In this document: positions 25,772 through 35,124 of the stretch, piece by piece
Layout of the letters: the number at the start of each line of letters is the position of its first letter
Numbering within the stretch: the first letter of the stretch is position 1
Assembly (NCBI GenBank): GCA_028708865.1
Contig: JAQVYA010000003.1
Coordinates: forward strand, 1 to 62,588
DNA length: 62,588 bases
Direction: 5' to 3'
Source: Desulfovibrio sp.
Lineage (GTDB): Bacteria; Desulfobacterota; Desulfovibrionia; Desulfovibrionales; Desulfovibrionaceae
Notes under the pieces: model-generated
The model's input: the letters and a program-made list of their open reading frames with translations, nothing else
The model's database searches: none
Told to the model about the DNA's origin: nothing
Program-made: the position numbers and the translations under genes

Positions 25772-26223
25772 AATGGAACATTCAAAAAAAGCGGGGCAAC
25801 CTTCGCCCGGTATTGACGTATTCCGTCACGTTGGACCCCTACGAGATGGACTTATGCCTTGCCATGGTACGCATCGTTTCCAAAATTCCTGTTCCGCCTG
25901 AGGCATACGCTGCCCACTGCTGGCCCGGAAGCAATGAACGAGGAACCTGGACACCGCATAAATTCTACCCCCTCTCCACCCCCTCACACAAAACAGGTAC
26001 GCTGGAAGAACGACTCATATTACCCTGGAGGGAGGACAACAGCTATCCGGAAGTGGAAGCAGGATTCGAGACATTACGAATAAAATTTGAGGAAATGCTC
26101 GAACAGGCTTCGGACAGCGCCCCCATGGATCAACACGGTGCATTGGGGACGTCCACAGTAGCTCGCCAACGCATTGCCGGAGCCTTCTTTGCCGAACGCA
26201 TGCTCCAGGCCGTCAACTCCTGA
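25762..26223 (+). CDS. Hypothetical protein in MoxR/VWA cluster (153 aa)
   Basis: I do not recognise this protein. It starts at the GTG at 25762 (MRIEWNIQKKRGNLRP), overlapping the VWA gene by 10 nt, with GGAGGAAAG upstream, so translational coupling is likely. It is soluble and has no signal peptide. It has a tryptophan/proline-rich central part (HCWPGSNERGTWTPHKFYPL, LILPWRED) and a helical C-terminus (QRIAGAFFAERMLQAVNS). Its position suggests a third component or substrate of the MoxR/VWA system. Confidence 0.75.
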   Translation: MRIEWNIQKKRGNLRPVLTYSVTLDPYEMDLCLAMVRIVSKIPVPPEAYAAHCWPGSNERGTWTPHKFYPLSTPSHKTGTLEERLILPWREDNSYPEVEAGFETLRIKFEEMLEQASDSAPMDQHGALGTSTVARQRIAGAFFAERMLQAVNS

Positions 26224-26541
26224 TCGCCCTCCGGCATTGCTCTCCGCCAAAATCAGGCTGCTGTTTACGCTGGATTCACAGCTTTTAAACAGATACAGAG
26301 GGTGTATGCCTGAGGCCAGCACAACAGAAAATATGTCAGGTTCAAAGCTCCGGTAGCACTTGAGCTGATTGATGGAGTCGAAATGCCAGTGTGAACTTCC
26401 TGATGGAAAGACTGCGAGGGGACAAGCGACCGGATCAGCGGAGAAAATCTCTCCACGAATTCCTCCCACCAAAGACAACTGCTGCGTACCCGAGGCAAGT
26501 GGCAGCAAGAGCGTCCTCAGAGCTGGAGAACAAAGTGTCTT
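26224..26541. other. 318-nt spacer without a convincing gene
   Basis: No open frame here has recognisable protein features on either strand, and no tRNA-like fold or strong terminator is visible. Composition shifts from the GC-rich codon pattern upstream to the AT-rich methyltransferase downstream, so it may be a recombination border or a decayed insertion. A minus-strand frame of about 144 codons spans it and runs into the preceding gene; I regard it as spurious. Confidence 0.5.
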
Positions 26542-27303
26542 ATGAAAAATAAATATGGGGCGTTAGCCTCGTGGGTCTACCATGTGGACAAACCCATTGG
26601 TCGCTCTTTTGGGGATGTTGAATTTTACCTGTCGCGCCTCAAAGATTCCCATGGTCCAATTCTGGAACCTGCGGTTGGTAATGGAAGGTTCCTTATTCCA
26701 TTGCTGGAGGCTGGCTATACCGTTCATGGGTTTGATGCGTCTTCGCATATGCTGAAAGTTTGCAAGAAGGAACTTTCGGAAAGAAATCTTACTGACAACA
26801 TCAGCAGGCAAACTTTTAAAGACTTTTGCTATAATGAAAAGTTTTCTGCCGTCGTATTGCCAGCAGGATCAATTCAATTGATTCAGTCTCCCAGTGCATG
26901 CTTGGAATTCATTCAAGGTCTCAAAAGGTGTTTGGCACCCTGTGGAAAGATAATTGTAGACATAGATTCGCTTTCCTGCCTCTATGATTCAAGCGCTGAA
27001 GCGCGTAGGTGGGACTTAGGTAAAGATCTGCTGACTCTTACAGAGACAAGAATTCAAACCAGCTATTTGCACCAGACAACAATTTCCCAATTGAGATATG
27101 AACACTGGAACTTAGACGGTCTGGTCTCTTCCGAATTGGAAATCTTCATGCTTCGCTTTTGGGGTATTTATGAGTTTAAAAACATGCTACGTGAAGCAGG
27201 ATTTAAGGAAATATCAATTACCCTTGATTATAAGCATCCATTTTCAGAGGATAACAACGATGTAGCATCAGCCCAAATAATTACTTTTGAAGCCTCTTCC
27301 TAA
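26542..27303 (+). CDS. Class I SAM-dependent methyltransferase, probably acquired
   Basis: 253 residues. The SAM-binding loop is ILEPAVGNGRFLIPLLEAGY (residues about 40-59), followed by the acidic residue in VHGFDASSHML and the FSAVVLPAGSIQLI segment typical of small-molecule methyltransferases. Its substrate is unknown. The gene is clearly more AT-rich than its neighbours and uses rarer codons such as ATA and AGA. It is flanked by about 320 nt and 190 nt of non-coding DNA, which suggests lateral transfer. The ATG at 26542 has only a weak Shine-Dalgarno. Confidence 0.82.
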   Translation: MKNKYGALASWVYHVDKPIGRSFGDVEFYLSRLKDSHGPILEPAVGNGRFLIPLLEAGYTVHGFDASSHMLKVCKKELSERNLTDNISRQTFKDFCYNEKFSAVVLPAGSIQLIQSPSACLEFIQGLKRCLAPCGKIIVDIDSLSCLYDSSAEARRWDLGKDLLTLTETRIQTSYLHQTTISQLRYEHWNLDGLVSSELEIFMLRFWGIYEFKNMLREAGFKEISITLDYKHPFSEDNNDVASAQIITFEASS

Positions 27304-27489
27304 CTATCAGGTGAACCCCGGCAAGCCGCAGGCTTGCGGTGTACGAGGGTACGTTCCCTCTAAAACCAAAAGCTCCTTTCATCCTGGGCAATCAAAAACT
27401 CTATGCCTGAGGAGACTGCCAATCCCACCTCCAGGCAGGCCGGAATATTCCAATCAAAATACACAAAGCCTCCAGACTTTCTCGCACCG

Positions 27490-28425
27490 TTACACGGCCC
27501 AAAGAATGGCCTGAGCTACCGCCACTAAGCAAAGAGCTGACCAAAAAACAAGGCGTTGCAGTGTGTGCAGCCGGGAAGCGCTCCAGGACTGGCCAGCAGG
27601 CCCGAGTTGTGGCTTTTGTTTGACTTCTCCAAAATAAACCGTAGCTCCTCCCATGCTTCCGCCACAAAGCCAGGCAGCGGCAGCCATGGGCCATCCTGCA
27701 TTGGGACTTTCCATGCTGCGGGCCTGCTGTGGTCCCTGCCGCAGGGCCGCACGCCAATCCATCCCCGAAATCATGCCGCAGATGAGCATAAAGGCAAAAG
27801 AAAAACGGGCCGGAACCCAGGCCAGGAGATCATCGGTCCGGGCAGCAAACCACCCGAGACATGCGTATCGCGGCGTACGATAGCCCCACATAGAATCCAA
27901 CGTGCTGATGGTCTTGTACATCCACAACCCTGCCGGGCCAAAAATACAAAGCCAGAAAAACGGGGCCACGAATCCATCATTAAAGTTTTCGCTCAAGGTC
28001 TCGGCCAGACTTCGGCGGCATTCGGTTTCATCCATCCCCGAGGTGTCACGGCTGACCAGCATGGCCAACGCAGCACGGGCTGCGAGCAGATCGCCTTGGT
28101 CCAACAAGGTGGACACATGCCGGGTTTCCCGAAGAAGGCAGCCCAGAGCCAGGCCGGCGTACGCCAAGTACACCGCGGCCAGAATCCCCAAAACCGGCAG
28201 CAGGGAAATCAAGCCGTATGCCACTGAGACGAGAAGGAGAAGCAGTATGGCGGCACTCGTTCCAAAGGCCCGGCTCGGAGCGTCTCCATACAGCAACCGT
28301 CCCACGGCTTCCATTTTTCGGGCAATCCAACCGATCCAACGCACCGGATGGGGCCAGGATGGAGGATCGCCCAGGCAAAGGTCCAAAATAACGGCGAGGA
28401 GCGGCAAGATGGCGGCGTGTTCCAT
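27490..28425 (-). CDS. cbiB: Adenosylcobinamide-phosphate synthase CbiB/CobD
   Basis: 311 residues of a hydrophobic inner-membrane protein with about four or five helices. The N-terminal LDLCLGDPPSWPHPVRWIGW and the conserved SRDTSGMDETECRRSLAETL and ENFNDGFVAPFFW are diagnostic. It joins the aminopropanol arm to cobyric acid in cobalamin synthesis. No other cobalamin genes are in the window. It lies downstream of the rpoD terminator with a weak Shine-Dalgarno and no clear promoter, so it may depend on read-through. Confidence 0.93.
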   Translation of the reverse strand: MEHAAILPLLAVILDLCLGDPPSWPHPVRWIGWIARKMEAVGRLLYGDAPSRAFGTSAAILLLLLVSVAYGLISLLPVLGILAAVYLAYAGLALGCLLRETRHVSTLLDQGDLLAARAALAMLVSRDTSGMDETECRRSLAETLSENFNDGFVAPFFWLCIFGPAGLWMYKTISTLDSMWGYRTPRYACLGWFAARTDDLLAWVPARFSFAFMLICGMISGMDWRAALRQGPQQARSMESPNAGWPMAAAAWLCGGSMGGATVYFGEVKQKPQLGPAGQSWSASRLHTLQRLVFWSALCLVAVAQAILWAV

Positions 28426-28460
28426 GCGTGATCACCGATGGCCGGGGGGACCCGGAGTTG

Positions 28461-28493
28461 AAAAAAGGGAGAAAGGCGGGTCGCCCTTCTCCC
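28461..28493 (-). terminator. Rho-independent terminator of rpoD
   Basis: GGGAGAAAGGCG (28467-28478) pairs with CGCCCTTCTCCC (28482-28493), with one mismatch and a 3-nt loop. In the minus direction it is followed by six T (28466-28461). It ends the rpsU-rpoD transcript 24 nt after the rpoD stop. Confidence 0.85.
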
Positions 28494-28516
28494 CTTTGCA
28501 ATGCGGATGGGATAAA

Positions 28517-30274
28517 TTAGTTGTCAAAGTAGGATCGCAGCAAAGCCGAACGCACCGGGTGCCGCAATTTGCGTAGCGCCTTGGCCTCGATCTGACGAAT
28601 CCGCTCGCGGGTTACGTTGAAAAGCTTGCCCACTTCTTCCAGAGTATGGTCGCTTTTTTCCCCGATTCCAAAACGTTTCCGCAAGACCTGCTCTTCACGC
28701 GGCGTAAGATCCGCCAAGACAGCAGCGATCTGCTCGCTGAGCTTAGTGGAGACCACTTCTTCAGCCGGAGCTGTGGCCTTTTTATCTTCAATAAAATCGC
28801 CGAGGCTGGAGTCTTCCTCATCACCGATGGGAGTTTCAAGAGAAATGGGCTCCTTGGCGATCTTCAATACTTTTTTAACCTTTTCCAGCGGGTAGTCCAT
28901 GCGCTCCGCAATTTCCTCCGGCGAGGGGTCGCGGCCCAATTCCTGAACAAGGTACCGGGAAGTACGAATCAATTTGTTGATGGTTTCGATCATGTGCACG
29001 GGGATGCGAATGGTACGAGCCTGGTCTGCAATGGCGCGGGTAATGGCCTGCCGAATCCACCATGTGGCATACGTCGAAAACTTGTACCCCCGCTGATACT
29101 CGAACTTATCCACGGCCTTCATCAGTCCGATATTGCCTTCCTGAATCAGGTCCAGAAATTGCAGCCCACGGTTGGTGTACTTTTTGGCAATGGAGACCAC
29201 CAACCGGAGGTTGGCCCGGATCAACTCCTGCTTGGCCCGGCTGGCCGCCAGATTTCCACGCTTGATGCGCCAGAGCACTTCCTCAAGGTCATGTACGTTG
29301 TGGCAGCATTTCTCCTGAAGGCGGGTCAGAATTTCCAGTTTGCCGGCAAGCATTTCCTTAAAGGAGAAAAATTCCTCCACCGTCATGCCCAGACCGTCCG
29401 CAGCAGCAACCGGGTTCATTTCCCGATTGTCCACATCGCGGAAAATAATTTCAATTTCGTCCCTGGTCTTGCCAACGGAGAGTATATAGGCGGAAAGGTC
29501 CCGCTGACAGTTGTGCATTTGGCGCACATAGTCGCCTACAGTCTCGATAATACGATCAATGAGCGTTTTTTCCAACTTGATGTCGCGCAGACGTCGAACC
29601 ACTTCATCCTTAAAATTGAGGATTTCCATCTGCACGGCATACACGCGGCGGTCCAGTTGGGCACAGGTGTCCAACTTTTCGTAAATCTTCCGCTTTTTCT
29701 TGTAGAGCTGCTGTACCTCATCAAGCAGGAAAATGACCCGCTGCCGCTGGTTCATCTCATCTTCGGACGGGTCGTCTTCCTCTATGGTCTTGACCACATC
29801 TTTAAGCTTGATGCGTTGGTCTTTGAGGTCCTCGCCCACCTGGATGAGCTCCTCCACGGCCACCGGCACTTCCACCAGGGCATAGAGCACATCCATTTCA
29901 CCGTTTTCAATTTTCTTGGCGATGACCACTTCGCCTTCACGGTCCAGCAAATGCACGGCTCCCATTTCACGCAGATACATGCGGACGGGATCGGTGCTGC
30001 GGGAGGAGTAATCAATGGCGTCGTCATCGTCCTTGACGAGTTCAAGTTCATCGTCGCCGTCCTCGGAATCGCTGCCGAGTTTTTTAGCGGCCTCCTCATT
30101 GTCCACAATGACAATGTTCATATCATCGAAGATGTTGATGACTTCTTCGATCTGTTCCGGGGTATTCATGTCCGAGGGAAGGGCCTTGCCCACTTCCTCG
30201 AAGGTCAAGTACCCGTTTTTCTTACCCTTAGCGATGAGGGTTTTGATCTGCTGAATTTCTTTAATGTTGCTCAT
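28517..30274 (-). CDS. rpoD: RNA polymerase primary sigma factor RpoD (sigma-70)
   Basis: 585 residues: region 1.1 ([20 protein letters not shown]), a long non-conserved region between 1.2 and 2, the region 2 helix ([20 protein letters not shown]), region 3, and region 4 ending [20 protein letters not shown]. It directs housekeeping transcription. I choose the ATG at 30274; a GTG lies one codon earlier. The gene overlaps the dnaG 3' end, and its Shine-Dalgarno GGGGAGGAG is inside dnaG, so translation is coupled. This is the end of a macromolecular-synthesis operon. Confidence 0.97.
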   Translation of the reverse strand: MSNIKEIQQIKTLIAKGKKNGYLTFEEVGKALPSDMNTPEQIEEVINIFDDMNIVIVDNEEAAKKLGSDSEDGDDELELVKDDDDAIDYSSRSTDPVRMYLREMGAVHLLDREGEVVIAKKIENGEMDVLYALVEVPVAVEELIQVGEDLKDQRIKLKDVVKTIEEDDPSEDEMNQRQRVIFLLDEVQQLYKKKRKIYEKLDTCAQLDRRVYAVQMEILNFKDEVVRRLRDIKLEKTLIDRIIETVGDYVRQMHNCQRDLSAYILSVGKTRDEIEIIFRDVDNREMNPVAAADGLGMTVEEFFSFKEMLAGKLEILTRLQEKCCHNVHDLEEVLWRIKRGNLAASRAKQELIRANLRLVVSIAKKYTNRGLQFLDLIQEGNIGLMKAVDKFEYQRGYKFSTYATWWIRQAITRAIADQARTIRIPVHMIETINKLIRTSRYLVQELGRDPSPEEIAERMDYPLEKVKKVLKIAKEPISLETPIGDEEDSSLGDFIEDKKATAPAEEVVSTKLSEQIAAVLADLTPREEQVLRKRFGIGEKSDHTLEEVGKLFNVTRERIRQIEAKALRKLRHPVRSALLRSYFDN

Positions 30275-31988
30275 CACTCCTCCCCAGGGATTCGTTCAAG
30301 GCCTTGATGCATTCGGCCACCGCCTGTTTATCGCCCTTTTCCTGCGCCAGCTTAAGGGCGTCCATGAGTTCCCGGTGGCGGCATTTACTGCGCACCGCCT
30401 CAATGCGATCGCAAATATGGTTCCATTCCCCGGCCAGTTCTTCGCCGGAAAAGGCGTCGCACTGTTCGAGTTCCAGCCGTGACTGCGCCCAAAATCGTTT
30501 TTCCTGGTCGTCCAGGTGAGGGAGGATGTCCTGCCCGTGGTGTTGCACGAGTTTGGCCCAGAGCCGCTGGCCCCAGTCCGTGTTCAGGATGGTTCCGAAT
30601 CCCTGTTGTTGCAGGTTTGGCACGTAATCCGGATATTGAATGGGAAACCGCAGGAAATACCTGTCGTCCTTGTCTTCCCGTCCCACATGCAGTGCGGGGC
30701 GAGGTCTGTGTGTCCTTCCGGTTCGAGGGGGGGCCCCTGTTCCGGAACGCAATTCAGCCTCGGACAGGCCCAACCCCTGCGCCAGACGGGGCAGATAGTA
30801 GGCCTTGAGCGAGGCATCTTGAAGTTTTTGTATGAAACTTTGAGCCCAGGCTATTATTTCCTTGGGCGAATGTTCCGTACGCAATGTGTGCATGGCGAAC
30901 CCGAGGCCGTCCTGTGCGTCGTCAATGCAGGCATCAAAGCCGTCCGTGCCGTGCGCCTGCAAAAGGCTGTCCACGTCTTCCCCTTCGGGAAGGAGAACAA
31001 CCTTGACCTTGAGCCCCTGCTGGAGGATCATCTCCGCACTGCGCAGAGCCGCCTTCCTCCCGGGCGCGTCCCCGTCGAACACGAGGTCCACCCGATTGCA
31101 GAAGCCCGCCAGCCGACGCACCTGATCCGGGGTCAGCGCTGTGCCAAGAACGCCGCAGGAGTCCTTATATCCGAACTGGTGCAGCGAAAGCACATCCACA
31201 TACCCTTCGGTCAGCAGCGCCCGCCGGGTGCGGGTCATGTGCTTCCGGGCCTGATAAAGCCCGTACAGATGCTCCCCCTTTTTATAAATGGGCGAGTCAC
31301 TGCTGTTGAGGTACTTCGGTTCACCTTCTGTAATTATTCTTCCGCCAAAGGCAATAACCTGCCCGGATAAATTTTGAATCGGAAAGATCAGCCGACCGCG
31401 GAAACGATCATATATAGACCCTTTCTGATTGGATGACAAGAGTCCGGACTCGACCCCTAAATCCTGGCTAAAACCCTTCGATTGCAGGAATTGATCCAAG
31501 TCGTGCCAACTCTCCAGGCTAAAGCCCAAGCCAAAATCACGGGCAATCTCGCCAGACATCCCCCGCCGCTGCAAATATTCGCAGGCGCCCCTTCCTGCGG
31601 GACGCCGTAAATTGGCTTGGTAATGCTGCGCCGCCCAGGTATGCATGTCCAGGTAAACACGTTTTTTACGTCGGCGTTCGTCGGCCTGTGGATCCGGCTG
31701 CACATTACCCAAATCAACTCCGGCCTCAGCCGCAAGTTGTTCCAGAGCTTCACGAAATTCCAGCCCGTTGATGCGCTGATAGAAGTCGATCACATCCCCG
31801 GAAGCCTGGCAGCCAAAACAATAGAAAAAACCTTCCTGTTCATTGACAGACATGGAAGGTTTGGTTTCCTGATGAAAGGGGCAGACTCCCATCCAGCGAC
31901 CAGAGACAGGCTTAAGATCGACGTAGCGACGAACTACGTCGGCGATGTTTAAACGGCTCTTAACGAGCTGTATGGCGTCCGATTGCAT
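30261..31988 (-). CDS. dnaG: DNA primase
   Basis: 575 residues. The N-terminal CHC2-type zinc finger ([17 protein letters not shown] then [11 protein letters not shown]) is followed by the primase core, the TOPRIM domain ([32 protein letters not shown]) and a C-terminal helicase-binding domain that is weakly conserved, as usual. It synthesises RNA primers at the replication fork. It lies 23 nt after mutS2 and overlaps rpoD by 14 nt. Confidence 0.96.
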   Translation of the reverse strand: MQSDAIQLVKSRLNIADVVRRYVDLKPVSGRWMGVCPFHQETKPSMSVNEQEGFFYCFGCQASGDVIDFYQRINGLEFREALEQLAAEAGVDLGNVQPDPQADERRRKKRVYLDMHTWAAQHYQANLRRPAGRGACEYLQRRGMSGEIARDFGLGFSLESWHDLDQFLQSKGFSQDLGVESGLLSSNQKGSIYDRFRGRLIFPIQNLSGQVIAFGGRIITEGEPKYLNSSDSPIYKKGEHLYGLYQARKHMTRTRRALLTEGYVDVLSLHQFGYKDSCGVLGTALTPDQVRRLAGFCNRVDLVFDGDAPGRKAALRSAEMILQQGLKVKVVLLPEGEDVDSLLQAHGTDGFDACIDDAQDGLGFAMHTLRTEHSPKEIIAWAQSFIQKLQDASLKAYYLPRLAQGLGLSEAELRSGTGAPPRTGRTHRPRPALHVGREDKDDRYFLRFPIQYPDYVPNLQQQGFGTILNTDWGQRLWAKLVQHHGQDILPHLDDQEKRFWAQSRLELEQCDAFSGEELAGEWNHICDRIEAVRSKCRHRELMDALKLAQEKGDKQAVAECIKALNESLGRSDEQH

Positions 31989-32011
31989 TCCCTCTCCTTT
32001 GGGCCGAGGCC

Positions 32012-34309
32012 CTATTTGAGGGTCACTTCGGTCATACCGTCTCCACCCCGGTCCTCCGGGGCAAGGGCAAAGTTTTCCACAGCAGGATAACGTTTCAAGA
32101 AATCATTCACTTCACGGCGCAGGGCTCCGGTTCCACGTCCATGGATAATCTCCAATTGCGTAACTCCACGCAGCAATGCCCCGTCTAAAAAACGTTCCAG
32201 TTCGCTTATGGCTTCATCCGCACGCATGCCGCGCAAATCCAGAGTCAGAGAGGGACCAGACGCCGGAGCCGAAGGTGTGACCACTTCGGAACGACGCTTT
32301 TGAGGAGACGCCGGACCCAGATCCGAACCGTTAACCCACATGGCTACGCCATCCAGGTCCACTTTGGCTCGCTGCTTTTTCGAATCCTTTTCAACCACAC
32401 GGCCCCGCTTGCCCCAGGGAACGTACAACACATCGCCGTCCACCTCCACGTCATCCCATCCAAAAGAATTCTGGTCAGGCATGGAGGGGGGCTCAACAGC
32501 AGGGGCGATCCGCTCACGCACTTCAGCAAGCTTTTTAAGAGCCTGCTTGCGTCCGGCGCGTCCGGCTTTCCACTCCCGAATCACTGTCTGAGAAGCGCTG
32601 CGGACCTCTTCAAGAAGGCGACTCTTTTCCTTTTCAAAATCCTGCTCCAGTCGCCCCCGCCGCCTTTGGAACCGCTCCTGCTCGGCCGCCAACTCGTCCA
32701 ATTCACCTTGCCGCTGCACAGCGAGTTCATTGAGACGACCAAGAACGCTTCCGGTTTCAGAGCCTTCCAGCAACAGATATTGCTCCGCCTTTTCCAGAAT
32801 TTCGGCGGGGAACCCATGCTCTCGGGCCACATCAAGGGCAATGCTGGCGCCTACCTGGTCGTACGCCAGACGATAGAGTGGCTTCTTTGTTTTAGTATCA
32901 AACAGCACACTGGCCGCCCGCACCCCCTCGGTGGCCAGGGCATAGGCCTTGAGCGCGGGGAAATGTGTGGCCGCGAGCGTTACACCACCGCGCTCCGTAA
33001 GTTTGTCGATCACGGCCTGCGCCAAAGCCGCCCCTTGGGTGGGGTCGGTTCCTGCGCCAAATTCATCCAGCAAAAACAGACTATCCCGGTCCACCTGCTC
33101 CCAAGCGCGGCTGAAATATTGAATTTGGGCCGTAAAAGTACTTACGTGCCCTTCAATACTTTGCTCATCTCCCATAATCACGAAGATACGGGGCAAGTAC
33201 GGCATACTTCCGCCCGCAGCCACTGGCACGGGCAGCCCGGCATAGGCCATGAGCGCGCAGAGCCCTACGGTTTTGAGCGTCACGGTCTTTCCACCGGCAT
33301 TGCCACCGCTGATGACGAGGGTCCGATCTCCAGGGCGCAGAGTCACATCCACAGCCTGCACCTGATGCCCGGCCAGGACCAGCAAAGGGTGCCGCGCTTC
33401 AGGCAGGCTCAGAGCCGCCTCTGCGGAAACCTCCAATGGGCGGGCGTCCAATTGTTCGCCCAAGGCGACTTTGGCCAGCAAAACATCCAGGCGGACCAAA
33501 AAAATATAGCAGTTCTCGACACCTGGACGTTCCGAACGAAACAAACCCGTAAGATAGTCAAGAATTCGTTGCTCTTCGACGGCCTCTTCTTTTTTCAGCT
33601 CCTGAAGTTGGTTGTTCAACTCAACCAGGAACATGGGCTCAAAGTAGCAGGTTTCTCCGGTTTGTGAATAGTCATGGATAATTCCCTGGAACCGCCCCTT
33701 GAAATTTGCCTTAAGGGGCAGCACATACCGATCCGAAGCCAGGGTCATAAATTCATCTTGAAGAAAATGCGAGAGATCCCGACCAAGAATGAAGTCTTTG
33801 ACCTTCTTGGTGCATCTTTGATGAATGCTGCGAATCTCCGAACGCACCACTGCCAGTTCCGGCGATGCTTCGTCCTTGATGCGTCCCTCTGCATCAATGC
33901 ACCGCCCCACTGCCGATACCAACTTTTGCGGCCAGGCCCCGGCATTGAGTTCGTTACGCAGGGCAAGATACCGTTCGTCGCCTTGTGTCAGTGTATCACG
34001 GACCTCTCCAGCCAACCGCAGCACCTGGCTAAGAGCCGTAAAATCGTCAATATCCAAACGACCTTGCTGACGATCGTCCACAAAGGTGAACAGTCCATCC
34101 AACGACGGAAACCCTGAGAGCCGGTATTGTGTGACACCGACCCATTCGCGAGCCAGGATCAGCAGCTCGGTTTGACGTCGAATGGAAGCAAGCGAAGAAA
34201 ATGGCGTGAGTTTCCGACAAGCCTCAGCCCCGGGCTCGGAAGCAGCGAGTCCGGCCAGGGCATTGAGAATCTTTGGAAACTCCAGCAACTGGGCGGTTCT
34301 GGAATCCAT
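32012..34309 (-). CDS. mutS2: Endonuclease MutS2
   Basis: 765 residues. It lacks the N-terminal mismatch-recognition domains of MutS. The ATPase domain has Walker A ISGGNAGGKTVTLKT and Walker B LFLLDEFGAGTDPTQGA. A coiled coil (about 500-590) follows, and the C-terminal Smr domain (LDLRGMRADEAISELERFL, IIHGRGTGALRREVNDFL) is the nuclease. MutS2 proteins limit recombination and, in some bacteria, act on collided ribosomes. Its place between yqeY and dnaG, within an operon beginning with rpsU, fits a translation-linked role. Confidence 0.95.
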   Translation of the reverse strand: MDSRTAQLLEFPKILNALAGLAASEPGAEACRKLTPFSSLASIRRQTELLILAREWVGVTQYRLSGFPSLDGLFTFVDDRQQGRLDIDDFTALSQVLRLAGEVRDTLTQGDERYLALRNELNAGAWPQKLVSAVGRCIDAEGRIKDEASPELAVVRSEIRSIHQRCTKKVKDFILGRDLSHFLQDEFMTLASDRYVLPLKANFKGRFQGIIHDYSQTGETCYFEPMFLVELNNQLQELKKEEAVEEQRILDYLTGLFRSERPGVENCYIFLVRLDVLLAKVALGEQLDARPLEVSAEAALSLPEARHPLLVLAGHQVQAVDVTLRPGDRTLVISGGNAGGKTVTLKTVGLCALMAYAGLPVPVAAGGSMPYLPRIFVIMGDEQSIEGHVSTFTAQIQYFSRAWEQVDRDSLFLLDEFGAGTDPTQGAALAQAVIDKLTERGGVTLAATHFPALKAYALATEGVRAASVLFDTKTKKPLYRLAYDQVGASIALDVAREHGFPAEILEKAEQYLLLEGSETGSVLGRLNELAVQRQGELDELAAEQERFQRRRGRLEQDFEKEKSRLLEEVRSASQTVIREWKAGRAGRKQALKKLAEVRERIAPAVEPPSMPDQNSFGWDDVEVDGDVLYVPWGKRGRVVEKDSKKQRAKVDLDGVAMWVNGSDLGPASPQKRRSEVVTPSAPASGPSLTLDLRGMRADEAISELERFLDGALLRGVTQLEIIHGRGTGALRREVNDFLKRYPAVENFALAPEDRGGDGMTEVTLK

Positions 34310-34321
34310 AAGTGTAGAAAT

Positions 34322-34768
34322 TTATTGTGCGAGGCGGGCGCGGACCAGGGAACTGGCTTGCTTGCCGTCCACCTGCCCCTTGTACTTGGCGAGCAGCGCC
34401 TGCATGACGCGGCCCATGTCGGCCATACCTGAAGCCCCTGTCTCTGCGACAATGGCTTCAACGGCCTGCTCCAGCTCTGCCTCGTCGAGCTGGGTCGGCA
34501 TGTAGGCCTGGAGAATCTCCATTTCCCGACGTTCCTGTTCCGCCAGTTCCGGGCGGCCCCCACGGGAATATTGCTCAATGGACTCTTTGCGCTGCTTTAC
34601 CTGCTTGGCAAGCACATCAAAAACCTCGTCATCGTCAAGCTCACGGCGCAAATCCACAGCAACGTTCTTTATGGCCGCCTTGAGCATCCTCAAGACGGCC
34701 ACTCGAACGGTATCTTTGGCTTTAAAAGCCGTCAGATAATCTTTTTCAATTGTAGAGAAAAGAGTCAT
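34322..34768 (-). CDS. yqeY: GatB/YqeY domain protein
   Basis: 148 residues of the YqeY family, which resembles the tRNA-binding tail of GatB: KDYLTAFKAKDTVRVAVLRMLKAAIKN (part), the RRELDDDEVFDVLAKQVKQR segment, and the C-terminal DMGRVMQALLAKYKGQVDG. The role is unknown; a link to tRNA or translation is inferred from the GatB similarity and from its place after rpsU. Its start is directly adjacent to the rpsU stop, sharing one base. Confidence 0.93.
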   Translation of the reverse strand: MTLFSTIEKDYLTAFKAKDTVRVAVLRMLKAAIKNVAVDLRRELDDDEVFDVLAKQVKQRKESIEQYSRGGRPELAEQERREMEILQAYMPTQLDEAELEQAVEAIVAETGASGMADMGRVMQALLAKYKGQVDGKQASSLVRARLAQ

Positions 34769-34968
34769 TAGCTAGACTTCATCTTACGCATTTTTTTGGC
34801 GAGACGCTTTTTGGCGGCAGCCTTCTTTTTCTTGCGCTGTACGGACGGCTTTTCATAATGTTGCCGCTTTTTCAGCTCGGAAAGAATGCCAGCCTTCTCC
34901 ACCTGCTTCTTGAAGCGGCGAAGCGCGACATCATAGCTGTCGTTGTCGTCGAGATACACTCCGGGCAA
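34768..34968 (-). CDS. rpsU: 30S ribosomal protein S21
   Basis: 66 residues: [20 protein letters not shown] followed by a long basic tail ([20 protein letters not shown]). S21 helps initiation, near the anti-Shine-Dalgarno end of 16S rRNA. The start is the TTG at 34968, supported by the protein's conserved N-terminus and by GGAGGTGAT about 9 nt upstream, an unusually complete anti-16S match. It is the first gene of rpsU-yqeY-mutS2-dnaG-rpoD. Confidence 0.96.
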   Translation of the reverse strand: MPGVYLDDNDSYDVALRRFKKQVEKAGILSELKKRQHYEKPSVQRKKKKAAAKKRLAKKMRKMKSS

Positions 34969-34975
34969 AGGAAAT

Positions 34976-35023
34976 CACCTCCTCAAGAGGGGTTTGATCT
35001 TCTCCAAAAGGTATCCCCCTTGA
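34976..35023 (-). promoter_or_regulatory. rpsU leader hairpin abutting the Shine-Dalgarno
   Basis: In the minus-strand transcript a stem of nine pairs with one bulged base forms between 35023-35015 and 34992-34983, with a 22-nt loop. The 3' arm runs into the GGAGGTG ribosome-binding site (34976-34984). A structure here could tune S21 synthesis. S21 autoregulation through leaders is known in Bacteroidota; any parallel here is only inference. Confidence 0.45.
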
Positions 35024-35064
35024 AGAACAAAAATTCGTACACCCTTTCTTTTGGTGTGGCAAGC

Positions 35065-35104
35065 AAAAAATAAGGAGACAGCTTGTCATGGACAAGCCGC
35101 CTCC
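35065..35104 (-). terminator. Terminator after the HU / 57-aa protein unit
   Basis: GCTTGTC / GACAAGC (35081-35087 with 35091-35097) is extended by GGAG/CTCC (35074-35077 with 35101-35104) across a 3x3 internal loop. In the minus direction it is followed by TTATTTTTT (to 35065). It separates the HU unit from the rpsU operon. Confidence 0.75.
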
Positions 35105-35124
35105 CCGCTTTCGGTGTAATCGGG

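Noticed and set aside
26074-26508. A 144-codon minus-strand frame across the spacer before the methyltransferase
   Set aside because: No recognisable protein features; it overlaps the preceding gene and has no Shine-Dalgarno. A decayed insertion remains possible but cannot be supported.
26224-26541. Possible cobalamin riboswitch, considered because cbiB is nearby
   Set aside because: cbiB is on the opposite strand and starts 2 kb away, and no B12-box-like segment or matching fold is visible.
28646-30307. A 553-codon open frame antisense to rpoD
   Set aside because: It mirrors the codon bias of rpoD on the other strand, shows no domain, and has no ribosome site. Similar antisense frames occur opposite the glutaminase gene (2941-4251), the glutamate synthase core (5800-6963), mutS2 (32300-33667), mnmG (40607-41803) and dapA/selenoprotein (48089-49561).
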